This document shows positions 56,601 to 64,000 of a DNA stretch of 64,000 bases, piece by piece. The notes under the pieces are model-generated. The model was not told the origin of the DNA. It saw nothing but the letters and a program-made list of their open reading frames with translations, and searched no databases. The position numbers and the translations under genes were made by a program. The stretch is from the NCBI RefSeq assembly GCF_028372415.1, contig NC_092877.1, forward strand, positions 387,921,342-387,985,341, written 5' to 3'. Position 1 is the first letter of the stretch, and every line of letters begins with the position of its first letter. This DNA comes from Notamacropus eugenii (Eukaryota > Chordata > Mammalia > Diprotodontia > Macropodidae).

Positions 56601-59284
56601 GGAGGCCTGGCCGTCCTAGCAATGGGGTTCACCCCCACCAGACCACAGGAGTTCAGGAATGCCATCAGCATGGAAGAAATCCTGGAGAAGAGGAAGACCT
56701 GAGAGGGGTCTTTGGGGATTTAAAAGGATGCTGTATGGAGGGAGGTCCCAGGGGGCAGAACCAGGAGCGTGGTGGGGTGGGGGTGGAAATCAATCAATCC
56801 AGTGCAAAGAGGTCCATTGAGGCTGGATGCTGGGACCTTTCCCTTCTGAGAGCTGTCCCAGTGTGGGACACTTCCCCTCACTGGAAGTCTCTAAGCTGGG
56901 GCACACAGTCACATCCAGCTGGGACTAGATGCCCTCTCAGGCCCCTCCCTGCTCCCAGAGCCTGGAACTGAAAGGTCTTTGCAAGTGTCAGAATCCTCCA
57001 CTGAGATTCTGGGAGCACTGAGGAGCACAGTGAAATAAGGCAGGGCTCCTGACCTGGAGAAAGTGTGGTGCATTGGGGCTGGGTGCGAATCTTGCTTTGC
57101 CACATCCTAGTGGGGTGACTATGTACTCTGCTGGGCCTCAGTTTCCTGATCCTAAGACAAGGGAGATGTGGACCCAGTGGCCTCTGAGGGTCTTTCCAAG
57201 TCTAGACTCATGCTCCTAGCGGGTGGGGGTGGGGGTGATTTCCCACATGTGCAGAGAAAAGCCAGAATCGAGGCTGTCTGCACTAAGGATCCAGGGAGCC
57301 TGAGGAGGGAAGGGGCCTCTGACAGGGCTCTCCTCGCTCCTTCTCTCTGCTCTGGGGGCTGGCTGGGCTGGCTACACTAAATCAGCCAGGACCACACTGC
57401 TGTCAAGAAACTCAGAGGCTCAGGGGTTTCCTGCTTTTAGGAAACAACACTTTGTTTGCAGTTTCCGCTCTGAGGGGGCTTGAGACACTGACCTTCCTGC
57501 AATTCTAACCTCTCAGGACCTTGGCTGGCCCCATCGCCCCCTTCCCACCCAACACACACACACTCACACACACACACACACACACACACACGATAGGGAG
57601 GGCAGGGGCCTCAGAGCCCAAACCCTGGCCCTGGCCTCATCTCCCAACTGTTACTGGGCACCACAAGGCAGGCGGCATCTCTCCTGAATCTGAGGATGAA
57701 CAAAGGAAGAGGGCCCTAGCACCTCCCTGGAGGTCTCTGCCCAGCATGTCTCTTATTCCCCCCCAACAGGTGTCTCCAGTCATGGGGATGATCACCGGGA
57801 CGCTCATCCTCCTCTTCGTTCCAGCTGCAAGGAGAGGGCATGTGGAACAGCTTGGAGGGCAACTGAAGGCCCGCACCTCCTGGCTCCGGGACATGAGAGC
57901 ACTGATCCGAAAGTAAGACAGCTGCACCCGTTCCCATGACAGGGGCTGCCCCCGGGCCTTGCCCCAGGAAAGTTCTGGGGCACTTGCCTTGGGGTCCCTC
58001 CCAGCCAGACCCATCCCTGACCCCTTCATCCTTTACAGCCTTAGAGAAGGGAAAATGGTTTGTTCTCTCCCCTCCCCTGCCCCCCAGCAGTGTCCCTTCT
58101 CCTCCCCAGGGAGGGTGGAAGCCACCCAGGCAGCAACCTTGGAACTCTGCTTGGCCAGAGAAGCTTTACCTCTTAAAAAAAGGAACCGTTGCTTGGGAAA
58201 GGGGACCCCACCCGGGCAACATTTGTCCCTCTCTCTCCCCTGTACCTCTGGTGCCCTCTGCCCCCTACCATGGGTCTGGACCCAGAGACCTCCTACTAAC
58301 AGATCTGCTTCTGGCTATACTGACCTGCCCCCAAAGGTGTGCACCCTCCTGTCTAGAGCTTGGGAATCTCCACATCCAAATCCTCCAGGAATACCTAGGC
58401 TCGAGGTCACTCACATGACCTTGAGCCTTCCTTCCCATGCCTCTACTATCAGGGCTAGGCAGGGACACCTCTTTGAAAAGAGATGATGGAGAGTCAGGAG
58501 GACTCAAATGCAGCCTCAGACACTTAACTGTATGACCCTGGGCAAGTCATTTAACCCTGACTGGAAAGACAGACAGACAGACAGGAGAGAGAGAGATCTA
58601 GGAGGAGCTCTGAATTTCAAGGGGATTCCAAAAGCATTTAAAAAGAGCCTCCAGTGCAGTCATGCTCAGCTGCTGTATGTTGGGCTCCCCAGGCAAGCCT
58701 CCTTTGTCCTGACCCTGGGCACAGGCCCCCTCTGTGTGAGGAGGGAGTGCCAAGCAGTGACCTCTCCCCACCCTTCCCAGTCGTAGCTACGTCTTCTCCT
58801 CGCTGGCCACCTCCGCCGTCTCCTTTGCCACTGGAGCCCTGGGCATGTGGATTCCTCTGTATTTACACCGAGCCCAAGTTGTGCAGAAGACCACAGAGAC
58901 CTGTAGCAACCAGCCCTGTGAAACCCGGGACAGGTGAGGCCCGATAAACAGAGGGAGGGTCCCAGCAGCCCCCCTGCAGGACTCCAAGCTGTCCCATACC
59001 TTGCCCCAATGCCCACTCCCTTGCTCTCCCCTGCCAGGGCCTTGGGTCTTGGCCCCCTTGCCCCTAGGCCACAGGACGTCCTCTGTTCCCTCAGTCTCAT
59101 CTTCGGGGCCATCACTTGCTTCACTGGTTTCCTGGGGGTGATCACAGGGGCTGGAGCCACCAGATGGTGCCGCCTGAAGACGCAGCGGGCGGACCCCCTC
59201 GTGTGCGCGGTGGGCATGCTGGGGTCAGCCATCTTCATCTGCCTCATCTTCGTGGCGGCCAAGACCAGCATCCTGGGCGCCTAC
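25843..59284 (+). CDS. SPNS2: SPNS2, sphingosine-1-phosphate exporter (eight coding exons, 3' part outside window)
   Basis: SPNS2 is a plasma-membrane MFS protein that exports sphingosine-1-phosphate, notably from endothelium, and so supplies plasma and lymph S1P for lymphocyte traffic; it is also needed in heart development in fish and in hearing. Eight exons join in phase into 453 codons. Residues 1-130 are a disordered, Ala/Gly/Arg/Pro-rich N-terminus with [10 protein letters not shown] at 75-84. TM1 spans about 130-156 and holds [10 protein letters not shown] (142-151). The MFS loop motif [10 protein letters not shown] is at 186-195. TM4 carries [13 protein letters not shown], with Arg227 matching human Arg200 (the residue hit in the zebrafish ko157 mutant). 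Exon 8 ends at ILGAY. About 123 residues (the last helices and C-tail) lie beyond the window. The N-terminus is about 27 residues longer than in human. The start is MMCLE, as in the human protein. Confidence 0.97.
26585..26735. repeat. GT-rich simple repeat
   Basis: Degenerate (TG)n with CG steps, just inside intron 1. Confidence 0.85.
27565..27612. repeat. (TG)n with CG core
   Basis: Alternating purine-pyrimidine run including a CGCGCG core, a Z-DNA-prone type of sequence. Confidence 0.85.
27715..27835 (+). repeat. MIR fragment
   Basis: 'tgtgactttggtcaagtcct' followed by a degenerate MIR body. Confidence 0.5.
28185..28260. promoter_or_regulatory. candidate enhancer module with AT-core sites (copy 2)
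   Basis: TTAATTG at 28,194-28,200, GCAATTAG at 28,219-28,226 and TAATTGGGAG at 28,238-28,247 lie in GC-rich intron 1 sequence. The order and words parallel those at 5,881-5,930. A homeodomain-bound enhancer is a guess from motif content. Confidence 0.3.
28365..28381. repeat. poly-G run
   Basis: About 17 consecutive G on the + strand; the length is prone to sequencing error. Confidence 0.85.
29168..29795. repeat. 630-bp GT-rich complex microsatellite
   Basis: Variants of TGTGTGTATCTGTCAGTG arranged in longer repeated blocks. For example, a TACC-containing block recurs at 29,387, 29,599 and 29,741, and a GCATCCATC block at 29,232 and 29,508. All three + frames are open with Cys/Val-rich nonsense, which is a composition artefact. 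Confidence 0.95.
30340..30450 (+). repeat. MIR fragment
   Basis: 'ggcctcagtttccttggcct' then 'gtaaaatgagaccaataatc'. Confidence 0.55.
30740..30805 (-). repeat. MIR fragment
   Basis: 'ccattttacagatgaggaaa' is the reversed MIR segment. Confidence 0.6.
31840..31990 (-). repeat. MIR-type SINE fragment
   Basis: 'ggtgacttgcccaccaccac' and 'ctgaacccaagttctctgat' in reverse MIR order. Confidence 0.6.
32920..33000. repeat. pyrimidine tract
   Basis: About 80 bp almost only C and T on the + strand. Confidence 0.85.
35990..36480 (-). repeat. L2 fragment with a GT microsatellite
   Basis: Reverse L2 3' end ('tatgaagcacctgctctgtg') running into a (GT)n at about 36,040-36,060. Then come 'ggccctgccctcaagggcgc' and further L2-like wording to about 36,480. 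Confidence 0.5.
37610..37790 (-). repeat. MIR-type SINE
   Basis: 'gaggaaactgaggcaaacag', 'ttcagtgacttgcccagtga', preceded by 'tctcacaaccactggggaag'. Confidence 0.65.
38537..38602 (+). CDS. SPNS2: SPNS2 coding exon 2
   Basis: 66 bp coding G151 (split) to S172 plus one base of V173: [20 protein letters not shown] and QS. Acceptor CCCCAG, donor GTAAGA. It covers the loop after TM1 and the run-up to TM2. Confidence 0.96.
38695..38790 (-). repeat. MIR fragment
   Basis: 'cagatgagaaaaccaaggct' then 'gtgacttgcccagggtcact', reverse MIR order. Confidence 0.6.
40055..40140 (-). repeat. MIR fragment
   Basis: 'gggactggcccaaggtcata' matches the reversed MIR CORE; short and decayed. Confidence 0.45.
40481..40507. 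promoter_or_regulatory. AT-core palindromic site cluster
   Basis: TTAATTAGCTAATGA contains the perfect 10-bp palindrome ATTAGCTAAT (40,485-40,494) and is followed by ACTAATGAG. This makes three homeodomain-type cores in 26 bp inside GC-rich intron. Function is a guess. Confidence 0.25.
42337..42350. repeat. poly-G run
   Basis: About 13 consecutive G; similar runs occur at 47,666-47,676 and 63,311-63,326. Confidence 0.7.
42430..43330 (+). mobile_element. CR1/L3-type LINE fossil
   Basis: Sense CR1/L3 RT-to-3' end wording: 'tttcacaaagtcgctagcag' (the FDKVSH-type segment), 'tagtgacttggacaaaggca' (the NDLD-type segment), and late 'agctggggatgttcagcctg'. No frame is open. Recognition is from memory of the family; the middle is heavily altered. 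Confidence 0.55.
44008..44264. repeat. 62-bp minisatellite, four copies plus a partial
   Basis: Units start at 44,008, 44,070, 44,132 and 44,194, with a partial fifth at 44,256. Each begins CAGGT(G/A)CCAGGAGAG and ends GGGCT(A/T)GGCCCAG. The middle copies are almost identical and the first differs at a few bases, so the array is fairly young. Confidence 0.95.
44280..44490 (+). repeat. MIR/CORE-SINE
   Basis: 'gcagtggctagagctgatcc', 'ggctgtgtgaccctaagcaa', 'ctcaactgtaaaatgagagt'. Confidence 0.75.
44762..44793. repeat. (TA)n microsatellite
   Basis: 16 AT units in a GC-rich setting. Confidence 0.95.
45050..45130 (+). repeat. MIR fragment
   Basis: 'ctcatctgtgaaatgggatc' with a decayed 3' part. 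Confidence 0.5.
45480..45605 (+). repeat. MIR fragment
   Basis: 'tcagtttcctctactataaa' then 'gagctggactcttcatctcc'. Confidence 0.6.
46310..46670 (+). repeat. MIR/CORE-SINE
   Basis: 'actaggtggcccagtggttg', 'ggaggacccgagttcaagtc', 'tcatctgcaaaatgggaata', and tail 'cacacagtaggtgtttaata'. It contains extra sequence between head and CORE. Confidence 0.65.
46757..46940. repeat. C-rich repeat and pyrimidine tract
   Basis: A CCCCCA repeat at 46,757-46,784, followed by about 150 bp of nearly pure C/T on the + strand. Confidence 0.85.
47155..47250 (-). repeat. MIR fragment
   Basis: 'gaggaggagactgaggccat' with a reversed, decayed CORE. Confidence 0.45.
48408..48525. repeat. pyrimidine tract
   Basis: About 118 bp nearly pure C/T on the + strand. 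Confidence 0.85.
48885..49005 (+). repeat. MIR fragment
   Basis: 'gggttcagtccttgctctgt', then 'ggctcaccagtgaaatgggg'; it lies 275 bp before exon 3. Confidence 0.6.
49281..49417 (+). CDS. SPNS2: SPNS2 coding exon 3
   Basis: 137 bp coding V173 (split) to Q218. It spans TM2 ([17 protein letters not shown]), the MFS signature loop DRFNRK and most of TM3 ([19 protein letters not shown]). Acceptor CTACAG, donor GTGAGG. It ends on a codon boundary. Confidence 0.97.
52137..52219. repeat. (TTCC)n microsatellite
   Basis: About 20 TTCC units, the inner ones uninterrupted. Confidence 0.95.
52700..52795 (-). repeat. MIR fragment
   Basis: 'acagatgaggaaactgaggc' and 'gaagtgacttgccaaggtcc', reverse MIR order. 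Confidence 0.75.
52828..53005 (-). mobile_element. MAR1/WSINE1-type SINE tail
   Basis: Reverse copy of the body and tail seen at 8.0 kb: 'tgtccttagtccttgaggag', 'cagcctcactcccttctcca'. The 5' head is missing or unrecognisable. Confidence 0.6.
53597..54335. repeat. 740-bp pyrimidine microsatellite
   Basis: It opens with an uninterrupted (CT)38 at 53,597-53,672, then a short GT run. About 640 bp of CTCTGT/CCCTCT variants follow, with almost no purine except G in CTGT. The three + frames are open by composition only (Ser/Leu/Val/Cys strings). It ends about 1.1 kb before exon 4. Confidence 0.95.
54720..54915 (+). repeat. CORE-SINE
   Basis: 'aaggtagcacagtggacaga', 'ttcagatactaactagctag', tail 'cagcacatagtaggtgcttg'. 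Confidence 0.75.
55470..55621 (+). CDS. SPNS2: SPNS2 coding exon 4
   Basis: 152 bp coding Y219 to the first two bases of S269. It holds TM4 with [13 protein letters not shown] (Arg227 equals human Arg200, needed for S1P export), then [20 protein letters not shown] and the start of TM5. Acceptor CTGCAG, donor GTAGGA, which is a weaker donor than those of the other introns. Confidence 0.97.
55622..56149 (+). other. SPNS2: SPNS2 intron 4
   Basis: 528 bp without a recognised repeat. A C/T-rich stretch at 56,055-56,145 leads into the acceptor TTTCAG. Confidence 0.95.
56150..56216 (+). CDS. SPNS2: SPNS2 coding exon 5
   Basis: 67 bp coding S269 (split) to R291: [20 protein letters not shown] and LR, the TM5-TM6 region. 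Donor GTAAGT. Confidence 0.96.
56310..56400 (-). repeat. MIR fragment
   Basis: 'ttttacagatgaggaaactg' in reverse orientation. Confidence 0.65.
57040..57215 (+). repeat. MIR fragment
   Basis: 'tgctgggcctcagtttcctg' followed by a 'ggtctttccaagtctagact' end. Confidence 0.65.
57552..57591. repeat. (CA)n microsatellite
   Basis: About 20 CA units with one interruption, in intron 5, 180 bp before exon 6. Confidence 0.95.
57770..57912 (+). CDS. SPNS2: SPNS2 coding exon 6
   Basis: 143 bp coding V292 to the first two bases of N339: [20 protein letters not shown] (TM6), then the cytosolic loop [19 protein letters not shown] and RDMRALIR. Acceptor CAACAG, donor GTAAGA. Confidence 0.97.
57913..58780 (+). 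other. SPNS2: SPNS2 intron 6
   Basis: 868 bp. It holds a SINE piece at 58,475-58,565 and a short (GACA)n at about 58,566-58,583. Confidence 0.95.
58475..58565 (+). repeat. CORE-SINE fragment
   Basis: 'gagtcaggaggactcaaatg', 'tatgaccctgggcaagtcat'; short. Confidence 0.7.
58781..58933 (+). CDS. SPNS2: SPNS2 coding exon 7
   Basis: 153 bp coding N339 (split) to the first two bases of S390. It contains [20 protein letters not shown] (TM7) and [15 protein letters not shown], then a loop with two cysteines, CSNQPC. The loop differs from human CNSPPC, the most variable part of the gene outside the N-terminus. Donor GTGAGG. Confidence 0.97.
58934..59094 (+). other. SPNS2: SPNS2 intron 7
   Basis: 161 bp, the shortest intron; acceptor CCTCAG. 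No repeat. Confidence 0.96.
59095..59284 (+). CDS. SPNS2: SPNS2 coding exon 8 (last in window)
   Basis: 190 bp coding S390 (split) to Y453: [20 protein letters not shown] (TM8), the loop [15 protein letters not shown] and [20 protein letters not shown] (TM9), ending TSILGAY. Donor GTGAGT. The frame runs on into the intron but leaves SPNS2 similarity exactly at the donor. Confidence 0.97.
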
Positions 59285-59644
59285 GTGAGTTCTTACAGGG
59301 TGGGCAGGGGGAAGGTGCACACATCTGAGCAGGCTGTGCTCAGCACCCCGAACAGCACCATGGACATCTCTGGCCCCCGAGGGAGCTCTGACTAGGCTAT
59401 AGGAGCAGCCTGGTTCCTGGGCCCCAGTGAGGCAGGGAGGGGTGTTGCGGCCATTAGGGCTCAGGGCCATTAGGGGAGGGAGCACTCACACAGGTTGGTA
59501 TATGGGGCTGTGAACTCATCCTCAGGGAGGGAGGGCATGTCCCTCATTTCACCGTCTTCCCCCAGCCCCTCATGAAGAAGTCTCCATGGTTCTTGCCACA
59601 GCAAACCCCGCCCCTTCTGCAGCAGGTGCCCTCTGCTTCCAACC

Positions 59645-60990
59645 AGGCTTCCTAACCTTAACCCAAAACTTCCCTCCAGAATGACCAGCGATCTCCTGAT
59701 TTCCAACCCTAATGGCCTTTTCTCAGTGTCCATTCTTGACTTCTCTGTGACTCTTAATGCTGGCAATCACTCTTCTCCTCTAGGTTTCCATGATAGTTCT
59801 GCTAATGGTAACCGCTCATTTCTGCAGTGCCTACTATGTGCTGGGCATGATGCTGAGCACTTTGGGATTAGCTCCTTTGGTCCTCACAACCACCTTGGGA
59901 GGTAGACCCTATTGTTACTCCATGTTACAGATGGGGAAACTGAAGTAAACAAAGTGAAGTGACTCATCTAGAGTCAGTCCCACAGCTAATAAGTGTCTGA
60001 TGTTGGACTTGAACTAAGGTCTTCTAGGTCTCACCACCAGCTGCCTGCCTGACCCTGCTAGTGACTGCCCCAGGGCCCTGTCCTGGGCCCCTTCTCTTTT
60101 TCCTCCCTCCTGCTTCACTCAGTGATGCCATCCACTCCAGTGGATTCCCCAATCTCTCTAATCTGCCACAGCCTCTCCTCCCGACCTCCAGTCTTGCACC
60201 TGCCTTTCAGATATCTCTATGTGTCCAAATCTGAGCAAATGATCTTCCTCCACGCCCAATCCTCCTCCACTATCAAGGGCACCAACATCCTCCCAGACCC
60301 TTAGCCCCCCCAGATCCTGCCAAGTCTTCATAACATCTCTCTTATACACTGCCCACTTTCTCTGATGCTGCCCCCACCAGCAGACCATCACTTCATGCGC
60401 AGACTACAGCAGTAGTTGCCAGGGGTCTGCCTGCCTCAGTCTCCTCCCACTCCCGTCCATCCCCTATTCAGCCACCAAAGGGATTTTCCTAAAGGTCAGG
60501 TCTGACCATGTCACCCCTCTACTCATTAAACACCAGGAGCCTTCATCATCTTCAGGATCAAATATAAAGTCACTTTTAGCTTTTAAAGTCCTTCATAACC
60601 CAGCCACCCCTAACCTTTCCAGTCCACCTATATCTTGCACCCCCTCCCATATATTCAGTGACCCTGTGACCTCGGTCTCCAGGCTGCTCCACAAACAAGA
60701 ACCCCCCATCTCCAGACTCTGCACATTTCCTCTGGCTGTGCCCCCTGCTTGGGATCCTATCACCTTCACCTCCTGGCTTTCCTCAGATCCCAGCTAATAT
60801 CTCATCTGCTACAAGAAACCATTCCCCATCCCCTTCTGATCACTTGATTCAAATCATCCTGGCTAAGGCTGTCTACCTGTGTCTGGGAGCTCCTTCGGGG
60901 CAGGGAGGCTTCTGCCTTTCTTTGTAACTTTAACACAGTGCCTATCGGCGCATAGTAGGCATTTCACAAAGTCTACTGACTGGAGCACAA
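59645..60990 (+). mobile_element. L2 LINE (ORF2 end and 3' UTR) with nested MIR
   Basis: Sense L2. RT wording appears at 59,690-59,800 ('tgatttccaaccctaatggc'), then an MIR, and RT again from 60,060 ('ccctgtcctgggccccttct'). The 3' UTR is at 60,420-60,980 ('ttcctaaaggtcaggtctga', 'acagtgcctatcggcgcata'). It is the best-preserved L2 in the window, yet without an open frame. Confidence 0.8.
59800..60050 (-). mobile_element. MIR nested in L2
   Basis: Reverse MIR: 'cagtgcctactatgtgctgg', 'ttacagatggggaaactgaa', 'agtcccacagctaataagtg'. It splits the L2 RT region, so it inserted later than the L2. Confidence 0.8.
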
Positions 60991-60999
60991 ATCCCTTGC

Positions 61000-62040
61000 A
61001 GAACCCCCCTTCCACTCATCTCCTTGCTGCCCTGCCTCCCTCTACCCCCCATGCTCTCTCTGCTCTGGGGGCTTCTTGGGGTGTCGTGGCTGTCTCTAGC
61101 TTCTGGGGCATCACCCACACAGAGGTGCCCCCAAAGCCCCCAGACACGCTTCTCTCTCACTCGAGACCTCATCAGCTCTCTGCACATGTCCCCAGAGCCG
61201 AATAACCCACCTCCTCTGTCTGCCCACATCTCAGACTTGTCACGTTCCCAAACTGGAGCCTTTCTCTTCCCCCTACTCCCCAAGCTCTCCTGCCTTCCAA
61301 ACTTCCCTGTGGCTGTCCATGGTGCTGCCCATCTTCCCAGCTCCAGGTACTTAACTGAGTGGGAGCTTCCTCGCTGTCCCTGGCACTAGCCTCTCTCACA
61401 CCCAACCACAGTCAGACCTTTGCTCTCTCATACTCAGACCATCCCAATGGCCTGCAACTGGCCTTCTGGCCCCATATCTCTTCCTATCCCCATCCATCCT
61501 TCACATGCCTACCGAAGGTCCTTCCAGAAACACAGAGATGACTCCCTCCTCCATCTTTTAATCACTTCACAACCTGGCTCCTCCTTGGGCATGGGTCACC
61601 TCCCTACAGTCCACAAGCTAGCCAAAGCGGCCTTCCTTCTGTTTCCCATGCATGGCAATCCCTCTCTTATCATCACACCTTTGCACTGGTCATTCCCACA
61701 CGCCTGAAATGCTCCTCCTCTCCATCTAACTTCCTTCCAAATTCAGCTTGAGTGCTATGGCCTCCCTCCTTCCCCACTGACCTCCCACTTAACTGCCTTA
61801 TGTTTACATTCTGTTCCTGCATGTGCATGTATTATAAATGTATACACATTTCTATTTACATACGTGTCCATGTTGTCTCCCTGATAAGCTCCATGAGGCC
61901 AAGGCTGGTTTCTTCTCTCTTTCTTCCTTCCTTTCTCCCTCCCTCCTTCCCTCTCTCCCTCCTTGCTTTTCTTTCTTCCTTTTATCCAGCTTCTCGGACA
62001 CTTAGTTGGTGCTTGGTGATTGGGTGTTGGATCATGTCTC
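61000..62040 (+). mobile_element. second L2 fossil
   Basis: L2 ORF2-end wording at 61,240-61,420, then 3' UTR wording: 'gtccatgttgtctccctgat' near 61,865 and 'ggacacttagttggtgcttg' near 61,996. More diverged than its neighbour, with a CTTT/CCTT stretch at 61,910-61,985. Confidence 0.55.
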
Positions 62041-64000
62041 TAGGTCTTCAAACATCCCCAGTTCATGAAGTCAAGGCTCTTTCCCTTCCTGCTTTTCTCC
62101 CCTGGACACCCTCCCATATATCATTACTCCTCCTCCAATATGGTCCAGTGTGGTGTGATGGAAGCTGAGGGAAGTAGGATCCAATGTCTCCCTGTTCCCC
62201 TCTTCATTCAGCCCAAGGTCTCTTTAGCTTTCCCAGCGACCACATCACATGACTGAAGCAGCAGGGGGATCTGGCCCCCAGACCTGCCTCCTTGTCTTGG
62301 GCTTATGAAGTCACCTGTTGGAACTCCAGTATAAGATTTGACAGGAATCTCTGTTGAATTATGACATTTTTCCTGGATGTTGTCTCCATATCTGTCCTTG
62401 ATAAGAACTGAAGCTTGGTGGCCACCTACAGTTTTCCTGCTGTGGTCTGACAAGGTCAGGCAGAGGGGGACCCTTACGTCTATCTCATAATCCTTCAGCC
62501 TAAAATCACACTGACATTTTTGGCAGCCAACCCACGCTGGGTGGGTGACTAATTAGACCTCCCCCTCCCCTTTATCTTTTGCCTGGACCTCTTCCTCCTG
62601 AAGTGGGCACTTGGCTGGGGCCAAATTTGGGGCCACTTCCCACTCTGATGAGGACTCTGCCCTTCTTGAACAAGGAGACCCTTCCCGGGAGTTATTCTCA
62701 TCCTGCACTTGGCTTCAGCATCTCCGTGAGGCCACTTTGCTTTGAGATTTCAAGTTCACCTGCCCATCACACTCCGTGTAAGCTGTGGACCCTCCCCCTT
62801 CCCCCCACCACAGAAAAGGCTGCCCCTATCACCCCCTGTATTTCCTCCTGAGCATACATGGAGGGGGGCCTCCTTTGCTGGTGGGATTCTGACCCAACTG
62901 GCCTCCTCCACAGTAGCTGAAGCTTCCTTCTTCCCCCTCCATCTCCAATGTATTTCTATGACAGCATTGTTAGTACCCTCACGGCCTTTCTGGGACCTCA
63001 GTCATGAAATACCTCCCCTCTTAGATATCCTTCCTCCTTCCTTTCTCCTGCCTCTTCTTTCCCTCCTCCCTTCCTCCTTTTGATCCTTCCTTTCTTTACT
63101 GTCTCTCACCCCCTCCCTTCTTCCTTCCCTTCTATTTCCATCTGACTCTGCCAAAGGCAGGTTTGTCCAGTCTTGTTGGGTTCCCCATCATGCCCCCACA
63201 ATGCTGTCCTCACTAGGGCTGTGGCAGTGGGTGAAACCTCTTAGCGCAGATAGTTATCATTCTTGGGGCAAACACCAGGTAGTGCCCCTTGGCCATTGAC
63301 ATGGCCTAACGGGAGGGGGGGGGGGGCTGGTCAGAAGCACAGTCTTTGGCTTTGCTCTACTTAGAGACCACTCCCTCTAATCAGCACATCCCTGAGGGCA
63401 GGTGGGGATGTGCCCACTCTTTGTCCTCTGGCCCTTGGTCAGTCAGTGACTTGAGGTGTGAAATGAGCCAAATGATGCTGTCTAGGTGCCCAGGCCCAGA
63501 CCAGGTCTCCGAGAAGGTCAAGGGCTGGGTCCTATTCTCTCTCCTTGTGCAGAGACCCAGACTGGATGGCAGGAGGTTGGGTCCTGCTGCCAGCAGGGTC
63601 AGCCCTTCTTCCTAGGGCCTTAGCAGGATCTGTGTGGGGCAACCGATCATTCCATGTAGGCTGGGGCTAGGAGGGGCCAGGTTAGGGTCGGAGAGACCTG
63701 ACTGAGCCTGCAGACTTGGGAAGTTTAGGGAGACCTGAGTGCTGAAGAGCAGCTGTGCTTGGCAGAAAAAGGGTGAGGGGGGCAAGGGGGCAAGTAATCA
63801 GATCACCAAGAGAAAAGCTGATACACGGTGTGGTCTCACCCACACGATGTCTGGCCGGGAAAGCCAGACCCTGCCCTGGGACCCCAGAGCCTGGACAGCC
63901 CTAATTCTTACAGGAGGGAAGCCACCCAGTAGCAATGCCCCAGCTCCCGCAGACGGTCAGCTCCCTCTAAATCAGGAGCCCTCCGTGACTGGCCCTGCTG

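Larger units (their letters stand above)
56217..57769 (+). other. SPNS2: SPNS2 intron 5
   Basis: A 1.55-kb intron containing MIR pieces at 56.3 and 57.1 kb and a (CA)n at 57.55 kb. No coding signal was found in it. Confidence 0.95.
59285..64000 (+). other. SPNS2: SPNS2 intron 8 (partial)
   Basis: Over 4.7 kb with two L2 fossils (59.6-62.0 kb), pyrimidine tracts at 61,910-61,985 and 63,025-63,135 and a G-run at 63.3 kb. The next exon, expected to start with ICIFVGE-like codons, was looked for by eye and not found. The sequence from 62,041 to 64,000 has no other recognised content. Confidence 0.85.

Noticed and set aside
57060-57100. tRNA-like B-box word (GGTGCGAATCTTG)
   Set aside because: It lies inside an MIR, whose head is tRNA-derived; no cloverleaf can be drawn.
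59285-59395. Frame continuing past SPNS2 exon 8 as an alternative C-terminus
   Set aside because: The donor GTGAGT is strong and SPNS2 proteins continue with ICIFVGE; the read-through peptide has no similarity.

Overview
The window reads as nuclear DNA of a marsupial. The evidence is the repeats: L1 copies with a marsupial-type 3' end, many L2, CR1/L3 and MIR/CORE-SINE fossils, a MAR1/WSINE1-type SINE, and an RTE-clade LINE whose 3' tail resembles the tail of that SINE. The only gene I can support with confidence is the host gene SPNS2 (Spinster homolog 2, a sphingosine-1-phosphate exporter of the major facilitator superfamily), on the + strand. The species cannot be fixed from the sequence alone.

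Layout. Positions 1-25,100 are intergenic and packed with old repeats: L2 pieces at 1-12 kb, L1 3' ends at 4.4 and 8.3 kb, L1 ORF2 pieces at 13.3 and 18.6-22.6 kb, an RTE LINE at 14.5-17.26 kb and a short DNA transposon at 17.7-18.5 kb. Positions 25,170-26,560 are a CpG island holding the SPNS2 promoter, 5' UTR and first coding exon. SPNS2 then runs to the right edge: eight coding exons can be set exactly by splice sites and reading phase (25,843-59,284; 453 codons). The last exons, about 123 residues by comparison with the human protein as I remember it, must lie beyond position 64,000. The introns are 12.2, 10.7, 6.1, 0.5, 1.6, 0.9, 0.16 and more than 4.7 kb long. They hold MIR and L2 fragments, a CR1/L3 fossil, a 62-bp minisatellite, a 630-bp GT-rich tract and a 740-bp pyrimidine tract.

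In other mammals SPNS3 lies upstream of SPNS2 on the same strand and MYBBP1A lies downstream. No SPNS3 exon was recognised in the first 25 kb, so that gene probably ends to the left of the window. No RNA gene, CRISPR array or undescribed multi-gene system was seen. The most interesting non-repeat signals are a pair of similar AT-core (homeodomain-type) modules 22 kb apart, a perfect ATTAGCTAAT palindrome in intron 2, and a short upstream ORF in the SPNS2 leader.
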